From the NCBI GenBank assembly GCA_907165065.1, contig OU015524.1:54973295-55037294 (forward strand): a DNA stretch of 64,000 nt, written 5' to 3'. Below, piece by piece: positions 1 through 12,000 of the stretch. The stretch is from Caprimulgus europaeus. Taxonomy: Eukaryota; Chordata; Aves; Caprimulgiformes; Caprimulgidae. The stretch's first letter is position 1, and the number at the start of each line of letters is the position of its first letter. The notes beneath the pieces were generated by a model. That model saw nothing but the letters and a program-made list of their open reading frames with translations. It did no database searches and had not been told where the DNA came from. The translations under genes were made by a program, and so were the position numbers.

Positions 1-71
1 TCCTCTTCGACAAGCTGCTGCTAATTACAAAAAAGAGAGATGAGATGTTTGTATACAAAGCTCACATACTG
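1..71 (+). CDS. PLEKHG1: PLEKHG1 coding exon, PH domain middle (5' cut by window)
   Basis: The window opens inside an exon. After two bases of an incomplete codon it reads [20 protein letters not shown] and then HIL, followed by donor GTATGT at 72. [11 protein letters not shown] is the typical central strand of a Dbl-family PH domain. The exon ends in phase 0, which matches the next exon. Confidence 0.88.
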
Positions 72-3000
72 GTATGTTGGAGGGCAGGGGGTCATGTGCT
101 GATTCTGAGTCTCCCTGAAACTCCTCTGTGATTCACATCGTTGCTTCTCTTTGTTACAGTGTGGGAATCTCATGCTTGTTGAAGTAATACCAAAGGAACC
201 ACTCAGCTTTAGCGTCTTCCACTACAAAAATCCCAAGATGCAACATACTGTCCAGGTATGACAGAAGCCTCCCTGCCTACTGGGTAACCTGACCAATGGC
301 CATATGCTGTTGCTGGGCCTACATAGTGAAGTCATACATTTTCTCATGGTGCTATGATTTTTTTATCAGGCAAAGTCACAGCAAGAAAAGCGCCTTTGGA
401 TTCTTCACCTGAAGAGGTTAATTCTAGAAAATCATCCTGCTAAAATTCCGGCCAAGGTAAAAATAATAAAAACCCCTCCACCTCCTTGTAGTTAAGATGA
501 ACTTAAAGCAATCTTGTTAGCTGCAAGATGAATGGCAATTTACAGAAAGTTTCAACTCCAGGAGATAGATTCGCATTTTTTGTTCTTATGTCTCTAAAAG
601 TTCCTCAAAATTAATGGGAAAGTTCCACTAAAAGCAGCTACTGAGCTTGGTACAGGAATAGAAGAATTTAACTGGGTTAGCAGTATTGCCAGACACATTA
701 GGATTTGCCCACTAAGACATGAGTAACAGAGGTGCAATGTCAGTAAGCTCCACTGTAAGAGCATACCTTGGCTAGATACTGCCTGTCTGTACAACACCGA
801 GGAGCACTAATTGCAGCATGTGTAGACATTGCCAAGCTAGTTTTAATCTGTCTTGGTTAGGTATCACAGCAGTGAAGCCATTAGTAGCAAATACTTCACT
901 TTACAAATACACACACCCATTCTGAACCCTGCATCCTTAGCAGGGGCTGACTCTGCCACTCACAGCAGCCACTCACTCATCTGGAAGCAGGATTTTTTTT
1001 CTGATTTTTTTTTTTTTTTCCACTGAGTTTTACTGATTTTTTTTTTTTTTTTCAGAATTAGTTTCACTAATCAATTTCCATGATTTTTATGCTGTAATGG
1101 CTAAAAAATATTACGTGTGATTGTTGTACTCAGGGCTACTCTTATTTTCAACAAAAAAAGAACTATGGGAGAAAAAAAGCCCTAGCAGTTGCTACTACTA
1201 ATTCTTCTCTTCTTGTTGACAGAGTTTATCAAAGGTATAAAGTTTATGCTAGTATCCATGCTTACAATGTAAATACTCATTGCAGTTTATTAGGTTGTAA
1301 AAAGAAATTCTACAGCATGATCTCAGCTTTTGTATCAAGATTTTTTTCTTACTTCGTATTGGATTTTTTTTTTTTTTTTAATCTGTGGAAAAAAGTGTAA
1401 CCAAAAATGTAATGCCATTTTCTGCTCATAGAAGTAGTTTCACTTGAGAAAGGAAAAGTCTAACCAAGTAAATATCTGAGGTTGTTTGTACTTTCTTTAA
1501 TTTATTTTGACAAACCAGTAGTTTGTAGTTATGAGACTTTTCTCTGCCCTGATTTTTCAGGGTTTAATGGTAGTCCACATGTGACGCCTGGTGGAAAATT
1601 ACTGCACTGCATCTGTAGAAGGGAAGCAGTTTATGTAGGCTATTTTATTTTAGTTTAGTTTATTGCTTATTAGCTGATACACTTAATAAACATCCAGATT
1701 ATTTTTCCTATTTAAAAAAATGTGACAAATTTCAAGCAATCATGAGGTGCTTTTTATCCTGGTTCAATCTTTCTTAAACTAAATGATGATTTATTTCTTA
1801 AAATAGCTGTTTCTCAAGGAAACTCTCAAAGAAAGCAAGGGTGACAGTGCGCCATCAACTTCAGAATTGAAAAACAATTAAGGAGTTAAACTTTTTGATT
1901 TTTAGGGAGGAAATGTTCTGTGAATCACAAAAAACGTGTGATTCCCAGATACTAGGGCCAGTTTTGTGCCAATCCCAGGCGTATTGATGGCTTTGAACTC
2001 TGGGACTTGTAGAGAGATCTCTGGAAGTTCGTGTCCCCATGGAGGAGACACAGCATGGGCAGCATGATCTCACTGTAGCACAGTCCCTGTCTTTGAAGCC
2101 AAAGTATTTTTTGCAGTCAGATGTGCCATCACCACATCCTCCAGAAATACCTCACATCTGTAGTGCCGCAGGTACACAAAGCTCCTCTCCTGCCAGCAAA
2201 ACTCTTCTTCACATACGTAATGTGTCCAGCACACAAAGACAGAAAATAACATTGATATCCATATTTATTAGTTCAAAAATTAAACTTGCTTCTCTTTATA
2301 TTTAAAGTCACTACTATCTGTAATATGTAATGTAATTTGTCCTTCTACTTACAGTTTAACTTTTTCATTTGTTATTTTTTCTCTTTCAGGCCAAACAGGC
2401 AATTCTAGAAATGGATGCCATACGTAAGTTGATTCTTTTTCACTTTCATTTTTAAAAATTCATAAAAACATCTTCAAAAGTTTGGCTTTAACTGTTGGTT
2501 TCATCTGAGATGGAAGAAGGCCAGTCTTATGTTCCTTGAATTATTACTTTGCTGGAAAAAACAAAACCAGGTGCAGATCCTGTGGAGCTCTGTAGGCATT
2601 GGGCTGACTGATCTACAAACAACATATTATGTTGCATGATGAGAAAGGAAGAGGTGAATTAGGCCTTCTATAGACTCTGCCCACTCTCTTTTGCTTGTTC
2701 CATACTGACTAAATGTATGATCTTTTCTGCGTTGTAGCATAAGCTCCTTCTGGCTAGGACCCACTGAAGGGCTAGCAATAAGGAAACACAGTTTGAAGTA
2801 TGTAGCAGTCTTATGGCTTATTGGTGCTGGAAAACTTGCAGCTAGAGGACAGAGAGGAGAAGCTGCCACCTGTTCACTGCACCGTGTGTGGCGTCTCTGG
2901 AAGGGAGACAAGGGTGCCCAGAGCCCCGGGGGTGACAGCACGTCTGGTTGCTCTGGGTGTCTTCTGTCACCCTGGAGCCCCATTAGCACAGCACTTGCCC

Positions 3001-6000
3001 TTCTGGCTATGGCAGAAAGCAACTGTGCCCGCCAAACAGCCCAAAGAACTCTCATGCTGGGACCCATCAAACTTGTGCTTGTGTCTGAGGAGTTTACCTG
3101 TGTGTGCCACAGGAGCCAAGGCTAGAGAACGCGTGTGATGCCCTCTGAGTGCTGTCCCATCTGCGCTGTCCCTGCTGCCACCTGTATCTGCTGCTTGCTG
3201 CGTTTGCTGGTGCAAGCTGCCTTAGCTCTTCCTGTTGTCAGTGATCCCTAGCAGCGTAAGGAAATGAGAACAGTCCTATAATATAAATGCTGAGGTCTTG
3301 CAGTGAAGCAGGCTTGTTGTTCACTTACGTAGTTGTATTAGTCAGGAAAGCTCTGACTGAGAAACTGGCAAAGAATGGAACAGGTTGATGGTGCATAAAT
3401 GTTGCTGGATTAGCCATCTGGAGCAAGGCACAACTAAATGGGCAAAGCATTTCCATGGCTGGGTGGATAACAGCTGCCCTGCAGCAGCATACCACCTTGC
3501 TTGTGTTGCTTCAGGCTCTGGTGAAGTGCCACTTTGTCAGTCATAAAGGGATGTTGGCACTGACTCCAAAGAGAGCTCCAGAGGCGAGTGAAATGACAGA
3601 CACCTTTGTCACCCGCTTATTCCTTATGCCTCTGCTTGTTCCACAGATCACCCAGGCTTCCACTACAGCCCCGAGGGGGAGATAAAATCATCATACCAGC
3701 CGAAAGAAGGCAGCACTTCTCACAGAGTGAGAAGGAAATCAGGTGAATAAACTCCTTTACCACCAAGATGACAAGAGGGAAAACAAACAGGGTTGTTTAG
3801 GGTTGGATGAGGCTGGGCACTTGGAATTGGCGTTTAACCTGTACTATATGCAGATTTAACACAGCACAGTAACTCTCAGGCAGAGGTAGAGTATCTTATT
3901 AACCATTTGTCATTTGTGTGATTTATTTTTTTAATCCACTGTTTGCATTTAATTTCATGCATATACATTCCTAATGACGGATGCGTAAAGAACAGGCAGT
4001 ACTTTCTAATGGATAAAAGAATGCATATGCAGGAAAGCCAGTCACATTAGTTAAAGTGACATTTCTGCCTCCCGCCCCAAGTAATTACTGTCTCAGAAAT
4101 GGTTCCATCCTGATTGTAGGCTTGTTATTTCAAAACATGATTACTATCTTTACTTAGTGTAATGTCTTATGAATAAGAGAGATTTGAGAGGTGGTTATGC
4201 TGACTTTGGAGTTTGTTTTTTTTCTCCTAGCTAAAACATATATCCATAATTACTGTTAGCTTCCTCTTGAAGCCACTACAAATATCTGTATATTTGAATG
4301 ACTTCATATTGCAGTCATTGTGTTCCCCTCATCAGCTACTTAAAGACCTTTCCAATTGGGAGTGTGTTACATTGTGTATTGGAAATCACTTAAGGTTCAT
4401 GAGAGTATCGATGTCGTGATTTATCATGCAGTGGCATTTGTGTCTGAAAAACAGACAGGTTTTAATTACTTTTCAGGCATCTTCCTTTGTTTCTGAGCCG
4501 AAGGATTGTATTGGTGCTGCTTTGCCTGTAAAAGCTGTAATACAAAATACTGATCAAATGGCCTCCTATGTAACGTTCAGCTACTTATACTTTTAAGGCA
4601 GTGCCAAGCTGTTGGTACCCCATACATATTTCTAATAGGAAACCTCCAGCAGCTTAGAGCAATAGCAGTGATGACGAAGTCTTTTGAAAGCAGAAATCTT
4701 ACCATGGGATGAAAATTTATGTGCAGCTTATTGTATGGAGGGTAGCTGCTATTGTATTAAGAAAGAAAGATGTATGTTTTTTGGGAACATCTGTAGGTTT
4801 GACACTTCAACAAATACTTTTTTATGAGAAAATTGAGTGATTAAGAAATGAAAATCTGACTCCCTTTTATGGGCTTAGGAGCTTAAATTTTAGTATCTGT
4901 GTTATAAAAAGTTGGGCAAGATGCCCATAACTTTCTTCGGAATGCTGGAGTGCTTAAACAGGTTGTTGTCTTTTTCAGAACCCTCATCTAGAGTCCATAA
5001 AGTTTTGAAGTCAAATGGTAAGCTACAATGTCTACTGTTTATTGACCTAGTGCTTCCGTACTTTGTAGCACAAGTAAAGATGGATCCTTTTCTATAACTT
5101 TCGCTAAACACATTGCGGGGCAGGGAGGAAGTGTGCAGAGAAAATAAAATGTTAGTGTCAAAATCTGATGTCTGTTTGTCCTCATTTGAGTTCTGGTCCT
5201 GAAAACATCCTCACAACTGATAGCTGAACACATAGAGTTTTGGCTATTGTGAGTAGTTGCCCATATCATATCAGGGTTGCAAAATCCGTATCTCAAGTGC
5301 AACTCATGCTGTCTCTGTTTTATCGGAGACCCTGTAGTCTGTTTGCTCAATCCCCTTTGTGTTTAATCCCCTTTGGAGAATTTGTAATTGGGATCTTAGA
5401 GTAGCAGTAAAACGGGAATAGATTTGATTATTCATTAATGATGAAGTATATATTTTTGTTTTCAGATATTAGTCCAGATATGCAGAAGGTAAGCCATTTC
5501 TTGTATTTATTGGATTAGCACATTCAAATGACTTTGAGCACAGTATTTACTGTCGAATCTGCCTTTTCTTGGTTGTGTTGATTTTAAGAACAGAAACAAA
5601 ACCATAGATGTTGTTTAGGGTCCCCAGTAAGATTATGGGAATGAAAGCAGTAGAAATACAGTTTAACTATTTCAGGAATATCTAATAGAGAAAAAAATAT
5701 GATCTGTATATTGTTTGTACTTTAAAATACTGTAGGGTACTTAAAAACACCACTATAATCACAGAATTTGTTTGTATAAAGATAGTGTTTATTCTTTGGA
5801 GCATGTTTTTGCATTTACTAAATAAGACTGGAAAGTTTCAGCTTATTCTGATATTTATTTATTTATTTATTTATTTAATCATGATATATGACCACACAGA
5901 GCCAATACAGCTTAAGCAGATGGAAATGAACATTTCTAATTTTTACATTATGTGTAAGAATTTATAATGAAGTGCCCAGTGCAGTTTGAAAGCCTTGTAT

Positions 6001-9000
6001 TGAATTTCAGGTCCTAGGCTTTTATTTGGGATGCAACTTAAAGTGAAGTGTGTGGAAGAAAGTACATTAGATATGACTTCACTAGGATGCCATAACACTG
6101 AAGTCCATCACTGGGGTGGGGATTCTTGCATGTATTTTTTCAGTTCTAAATATTTTATGGAAAAATGCTGATTGTTATACTTGTTTCTTTATAAATCTAA
6201 TTTTGGTGCAGCTAAACTGAACATAGCTTAAATATTGCCTTTAAAGCTGATGTAAAATGATATATTACTAAAATATAAAATCTCTATAAACTTCTAAACA
6301 AAGTTTTGTGGTGGTTTTTTTTTTTTTAAGCGGATCAGTATTGAAGGAGCCCTATTATCTCAAGCCACCAAACTAGGATCAAGTGAAGCCCTGCTGAAAT
6401 CTGGGAAAAAGGTTTCCTTGGAACCCAGTGGGCTGGAGAGCCAATTTCAAGAGTCCATTGAGCCAGCCTACAGCAGTGATCAGGACGAAAATCTTCAGAC
6501 TTCTGCTACAGAACAGATTGACGCTGATGATGAAGAAGAGTCTGAACAGGTAGGAAAAAGAGAGGAAAAATTAAAATCCTTTTTCTTCTTGGGGAGAATG
6601 GAAGAGGGATTAAAATTACCTGTAAAACTGCAAGGAGGCAGGAAAGTGTGAGAGTGTTTGTAACTCTTTCTCCTTCAGAATATTTTTATTTAGATATCTC
6701 TCAACACTCTCTTGCATTTTAACAGAGGTGATGCAAAATTAGCCCTTATACAGCAGATTAAATCCCCACTGCTTGAAAGGTATTTTACTTAGCCCTTTAC
6801 AGTCCTCAAGCCTAGTTTTGTCAGAAAGCTCTTGTTTTTACCTGTTGTGCACAACTGACCTTTCCTTGCTTCTTCAGCTGATGCCATGACAGAAACCTTT
6901 TTAGGCCACATGCAGAGACAGTGCCTTCAGGTGTCCAAAGCAGGGACTTGAGTATTAAGCTATAATTCAGGCACTGCCACATGTGATGTTGGTGTTCCTT
7001 GACCTGTGAGCTGCTGGCCATAGATAGGAACATGTGAACTTTAATATGAGATGATGTGAGTAGGATTTATGAAGATGAGAATCTTTGTCCCTTACTGTTG
7101 CAGTCATTCGACAGGTGGTAGTATTCCCCACTCTGCATGATGTTTCCAAGTCTATGTAGTACTTTGAAAGACTAAAGCCCCAGTTTTGAAATGTGAATAT
7201 ATTAAAGGATGTAGATTTTCAGGTTTTTTTGTTTAGTTGATGCTGAGGTCATATCCTGGTGTTGTCCATTTATTTTGTGAATTATCCAAAACCTATTATT
7301 GAAATGATTTTTGAAGTTTACTGCACATTTCCTCTTTTAAACTACAGTATTTGTTTTGTAAATCTTTGACAAAATTGTATCTCATATCAGTCTAGTGCAG
7401 TGTCTTGTAATTCTCCCTCTTCCTGACATGAATAAGTACAAAAGAATAAGTTCAAAAGAATACCACTATAAAAATGTATAATAGTGGTTTACTGTTCAAT
7501 CCTAAGTGTGGCAACAATACCTTCCCAGATTCCCCCTGTTCCCACCATGCATGCCCTTCATTCATGTATAACATTCTGGCTTTCTCTTTATTTGGTTTTT
7601 ATTTGTTTGTTTGGTTTTTTGGTTTTTCTTTCCCCTGGGAAGTTGGATGACAGCATATTTTTTAGTTTAGACCTCTTTCTGGTTTTCAAGACTGCAAGTG
7701 GTAGCAAGACTATCCCCTCTTCATTTTAAAACAAACAAAAAAAACCCTTTGAAAATTTAATTTTTGTGTGACCACCTTCTTCTATTATAACTTTGGCTGC
7801 AAGATTAAGCCCTTTCCCTTGTCTAGTTTCTATGTATTCTTTTGCCTCTATATCTTTATACACATATTCTGCTTTCAACCCCTTTTGACAAGCTGTATGG
7901 ATTGATTTCATTTAGTTGGTTATTGTAAAGTAAGTTTTCTAGGCTCTGAACCATGCTTGTGGCAGTGCTCAGACTACTCATGAGCATTTTGTCCTCCTGA
8001 TGTGGATACCTGGCCTGATCTAGCTGCTAGTAATTCTTCTGAACAAGGCTGTACAAAGAACTGTAGATTTTATTACCCCTCCCTTGCTCTTTTCTTTTAA
8101 ATTATAGGGAGTGCAGCAAAACTCACTGCAGAAATCAAAAGGGGGAAGAAAAAGACTTAATAGTCAAGCTGCTGAAAATGTTGAAAAACGGAGAAGTGTT
8201 AATCTCAACAAGTGTGAAACACAGGTATTTAAAAAAAATAATTATATTTTGCTATGCATCATAGATATATCAAAGAAATCTGTATTTTTCCTAGGTAGAC
8301 AGATAAATCATCTTCTGTTTATGTAATGTATTAATATTCATATAATTGAAATATTCATCTGTATGACAAAAAAACTATTTTGGGGCAGGGGAAAAAAAAA
8401 CAACCAACCAGCATTAACTTAACCCAAAAGTCATGATCTTTCCCTCTCTTTCCCAACCTCTGGCCAGGAACATCTACAGTATTCTTCATGTAAGCGTTAG
8501 TAGGCATGTGGCCTTTCTGTAAATTACATCTGCTAGCTGAGCTGGATGAAAACTTACTCCAAAAAGACAATGAAATTTTCAGTGGCATGTGCTAGAGAGC
8601 ATAACATACCTTTCTGCTAGGATTACAGGCAAGGGAAAAGGGAGGAGAACAAAATTTTTGGCGCAAGCCCAGAGTCAGATTAGCTTGGTCCAATTGTGAA
8701 ACTGCGGAGTTAGCATAAAAGGTTTAATCTAACCCCTGCCGAACAAATTTGCCTTTAATTGCTCATGCGTTAGCGTGAGCCGGTGTCTAGTATTTGAAGT
8801 GAGTTGTTAAATGCCAAGAGTGAACTCTGAGCCATGGTAAGGATTAGGAGGCAAATGCTTTGGCATTGCCACCTTGGCTCCCTGACTCTCTAGAAAGGAG
8901 CCCTCTCACTCTGCCCATCTCCACCTGACTCCATGCTGAGGGACACCCTGGTGCCAGGGCAGTTCTGTGAACAGAGAGAGTCACTGTATTATTGCAGGGG

Positions 9001-12000
9001 ATAGGCTAACATTACCCTGTGTATTTCAAATCTCTGCAGAGCTCCAAGGACCCTTCAGATGAAGAGTCAACCCAGTTGAATACTGATCTTCCATTCTCCG
9101 GCACAGCTAGACAGCCACCGTTGCCTCGACAATTCAGCACACCCCAGAGCAACTCGCTAATCATGAATATCCTGGGGGGAAGCACCTCTGTCAGAAACAT
9201 CTGGACTGACCATCAGATCAGGCAGGCATTGTTTCCCAGCCGGCGTCCACCTTATGAGAATGAAGATGATGAAGATGATTATCAGATGTTTGTACCATCA
9301 GTATCTACATCCAATGCTAGTTCAGCTGCTGGTGGAGAAAGGAGGGGTTCCTCTGGGCGTCCATGCAGCTGGCACCTGGGGGTAATGCATCAAAACGAGG
9401 CTTCCAGCCCCACTCGCCACAAAATTGTTAGGCGGGCCAGTAGTGCTGGTGAGAGTAACACGTGTCCAGCCGGCGCAAGGTATAAAATGGGGGAGCGCAG
9501 TTCTCGAAGGGAAGTGAAGAGAGCAGAGGTGAGCAGTATGAATGCGTATCCTGAATCTTCAGAGGAGCTGACCATTGATGATATTGAACATGTTTATGAT
9601 AATATAAGCTATGAAGACTTAAAGCTGATGGGTCTGACAAGAAGGGAGGAGACAGACCGTGGTCCCCAGAGGTCTGCTAGGGACTCTCTCTATGAGGTTG
9701 AAAACAAAAGCAACTTAGATTCACCCTCCAAAAAGAGGACAGCAAATCAAAACTGGGCGTCCATTCGTGCTAGTAGGGATGAGATACTACTCAGTAGAGA
9801 AGCACCTACTTCAAGTTTGGATGAGCTCAGGATCGTTGAAGACAACATCTATGACACCATAGTGCTTCCAGAAACTCCACTATTGAATTTTAAATGTGAC
9901 CCCTTAAAATGCTCTAAAAGGCGGAGTTTTCTGGGTCTGGAAAAAGACTTTGCATGTTGTGACAATCTACAGCAGTTTGTTTCTGAAGAGAGTCTGCAGT
10001 TCAGTGAAGATGAAAGTCCTTACCATCGTGTTCCTGTCGACAATGACTACTTGAGCTTAGTAGATAGCTCCTCCAACTCGGATTCACTCTCCCATAAGTC
10101 TGCAGCAGATAAACTCTCGGAGGAAGTAGATGAGATTTGGAATGACCTGGAGAACTACATAAAGAAGAATGAGGAAAAGACAAGGGATCGTCTCCTTGCA
10201 GCCTTTCCTGTTTGCAAAGATGATATGCAGGAAAGGTTGCATGCTGGTAGTACACCTGAACTCAGTAAAGACGTAGAGTACTCACTGTCTACTCTCTCCC
10301 TGCCAGAAACTCCTATTTTCCCTAAAACTGTGAAGCCCAGGGCTGCCACTATAAGCGAGGCTAATCTCAGGCTTGAAGACACTACACCGTGCAAGGAGAA
10401 ATCTTTTCTGAATCTGAACAGATCTTCTTTCTCCAGTGAGATGCCTTTTGTCGATAGCCCATATGAGTCTGCCAATAGCGTTCTGTCCAACGCACATACA
10501 GAGGGCTTGGAAAATGACTTGGCTGTTGCGGATAAAACAAAGAACAGAGTTTTTATGATGGCAAGGCAGTACAGTCAAAAAATTAAGAAGGCTAACCAGC
10601 TTTTGAAAGTTAAAAGTCCAGAGCAGGAACAGCCAGCTAGCAGACAGCAAAAACTGAAACACAAAGATCTTGCTGCTATTCTGGAGGAGAAGAAACAAGG
10701 TGGTCCTGCTATTGGTATGTAAAAAACATTTCTGTACAGATACATTTCTTTAGTAATTTACAATGAAATTTGTGTACTGAGTTGGAAGATTATGAATCTT
10801 CCTCACCTTACTAGTTGAGTATCAGTATTGCATTTTCAGTTTTACCACTGAAATGAGTTTTCTGTGACTGCTTCTAACATGAGTAGTCCTTTATATGGCA
10901 ATATGTTCTCATTGTTACTTGATAAAATTGGGAATAAATAGTGGGGTAGTGACAGAAAAGATTGATTCAGCTTAGGCTGGAAATAGAACTTATGCCTGAA
11001 GCATTATTGGCCTCTTTGCAGAAAAGCAGATATTTCCCTTAATAGTGTAATCTTCCAAGTTTGACTAAAAAGGTGTATTTTCAGACATGTTCACCTTCTA
11101 ATGTGTTGTGTAGGTTTGCTCAGGTACCATCCACATCACACTTCTAAGCATAAAGAATGGAGTCAGATAGGAAAGAGTTGCTCTTCCTTTTCTTTGTAAT
11201 GAGTATGCAACGTTGTGGATATGCAACAGCTTTGGAACTATTTTTGTCTGCAGTCAATTGAAACAAATTGGAGACACGGAGCCAGCAGACTCCATGCACT
11301 AGAGTGTCATTCTTGCTTTCTTGTGATATTTATAAAAGTCCTTAAGTATCTTGTTTACTTGGCTGTTTCAGAACGTTCTTTTCCATTTTAACATGAAACA
11401 AGCATCATATTATTTGAACGATGTGCTACATTGTGTCCTGTGTGACTACTCACTATTGCAAGATATTTTATGCTTTTTTTCAATGCAGTGTGCTGAAATG
11501 CAATGCAGTGCACAGCTCTTGAAGCCTCCATTGCTTCCTGTTACTTTGTTGAGGCTGAGGATATTGACACAGCTGTAAACTTTTCTCCTGACCAATACAA
11601 AGCATTTGAGGATTTTTAAATTTTCACGTGACTTGTTTGAATGGATTGCTTGCCTCTGCTAATTTAGCTCTCTCTCCTTTCTAGGTGCCAGAATAGCTGA
11701 ATATTCCCAGCTTTATGACCAAATCGTCTTTAGAGAAAGTTCACCTAAGGTCCAAAAGGAAGCCTGGGCCACCCCTCAGGAGCCGTCAGCTGGGAGGTAT
11801 TCCACGCCCGTGGCTGCGTCTCCTCCCCGCTCCCAGGCTGGCAGCGAATGCTCAAGAGCAGAGGATTGGCTTTTGCATTCTACGTACAGTAACGGTGAGC
11901 TGGCCGACTTCTCTCCGTGGTCTGAATCCCAAGACCCAAAGTCCAAAAGCTCATACACAGAAGCTGGTACAAAAAGCAATTCGAGGCAGTTGCCATCGGC

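Noticed and set aside
1005..1055. T15 and T16 tracts, the second followed by CAG, resembling a strong splice acceptor
   Set aside because: No open exon compatible with PLEKHG1 phases follows, and exons on both sides already join in frame.
2627..3215. Overlapping open frames on both strands in a PLEKHG1 intron
   Set aside because: They lie between two well-defined exons, lack splice context and resemble no protein.
9390..10698. Minus-strand open frames of up to 138 codons opposite the large PLEKHG1 exon
   Set aside because: They are shadows of the real exon on the other strand, with no recognisable protein or splice signals.
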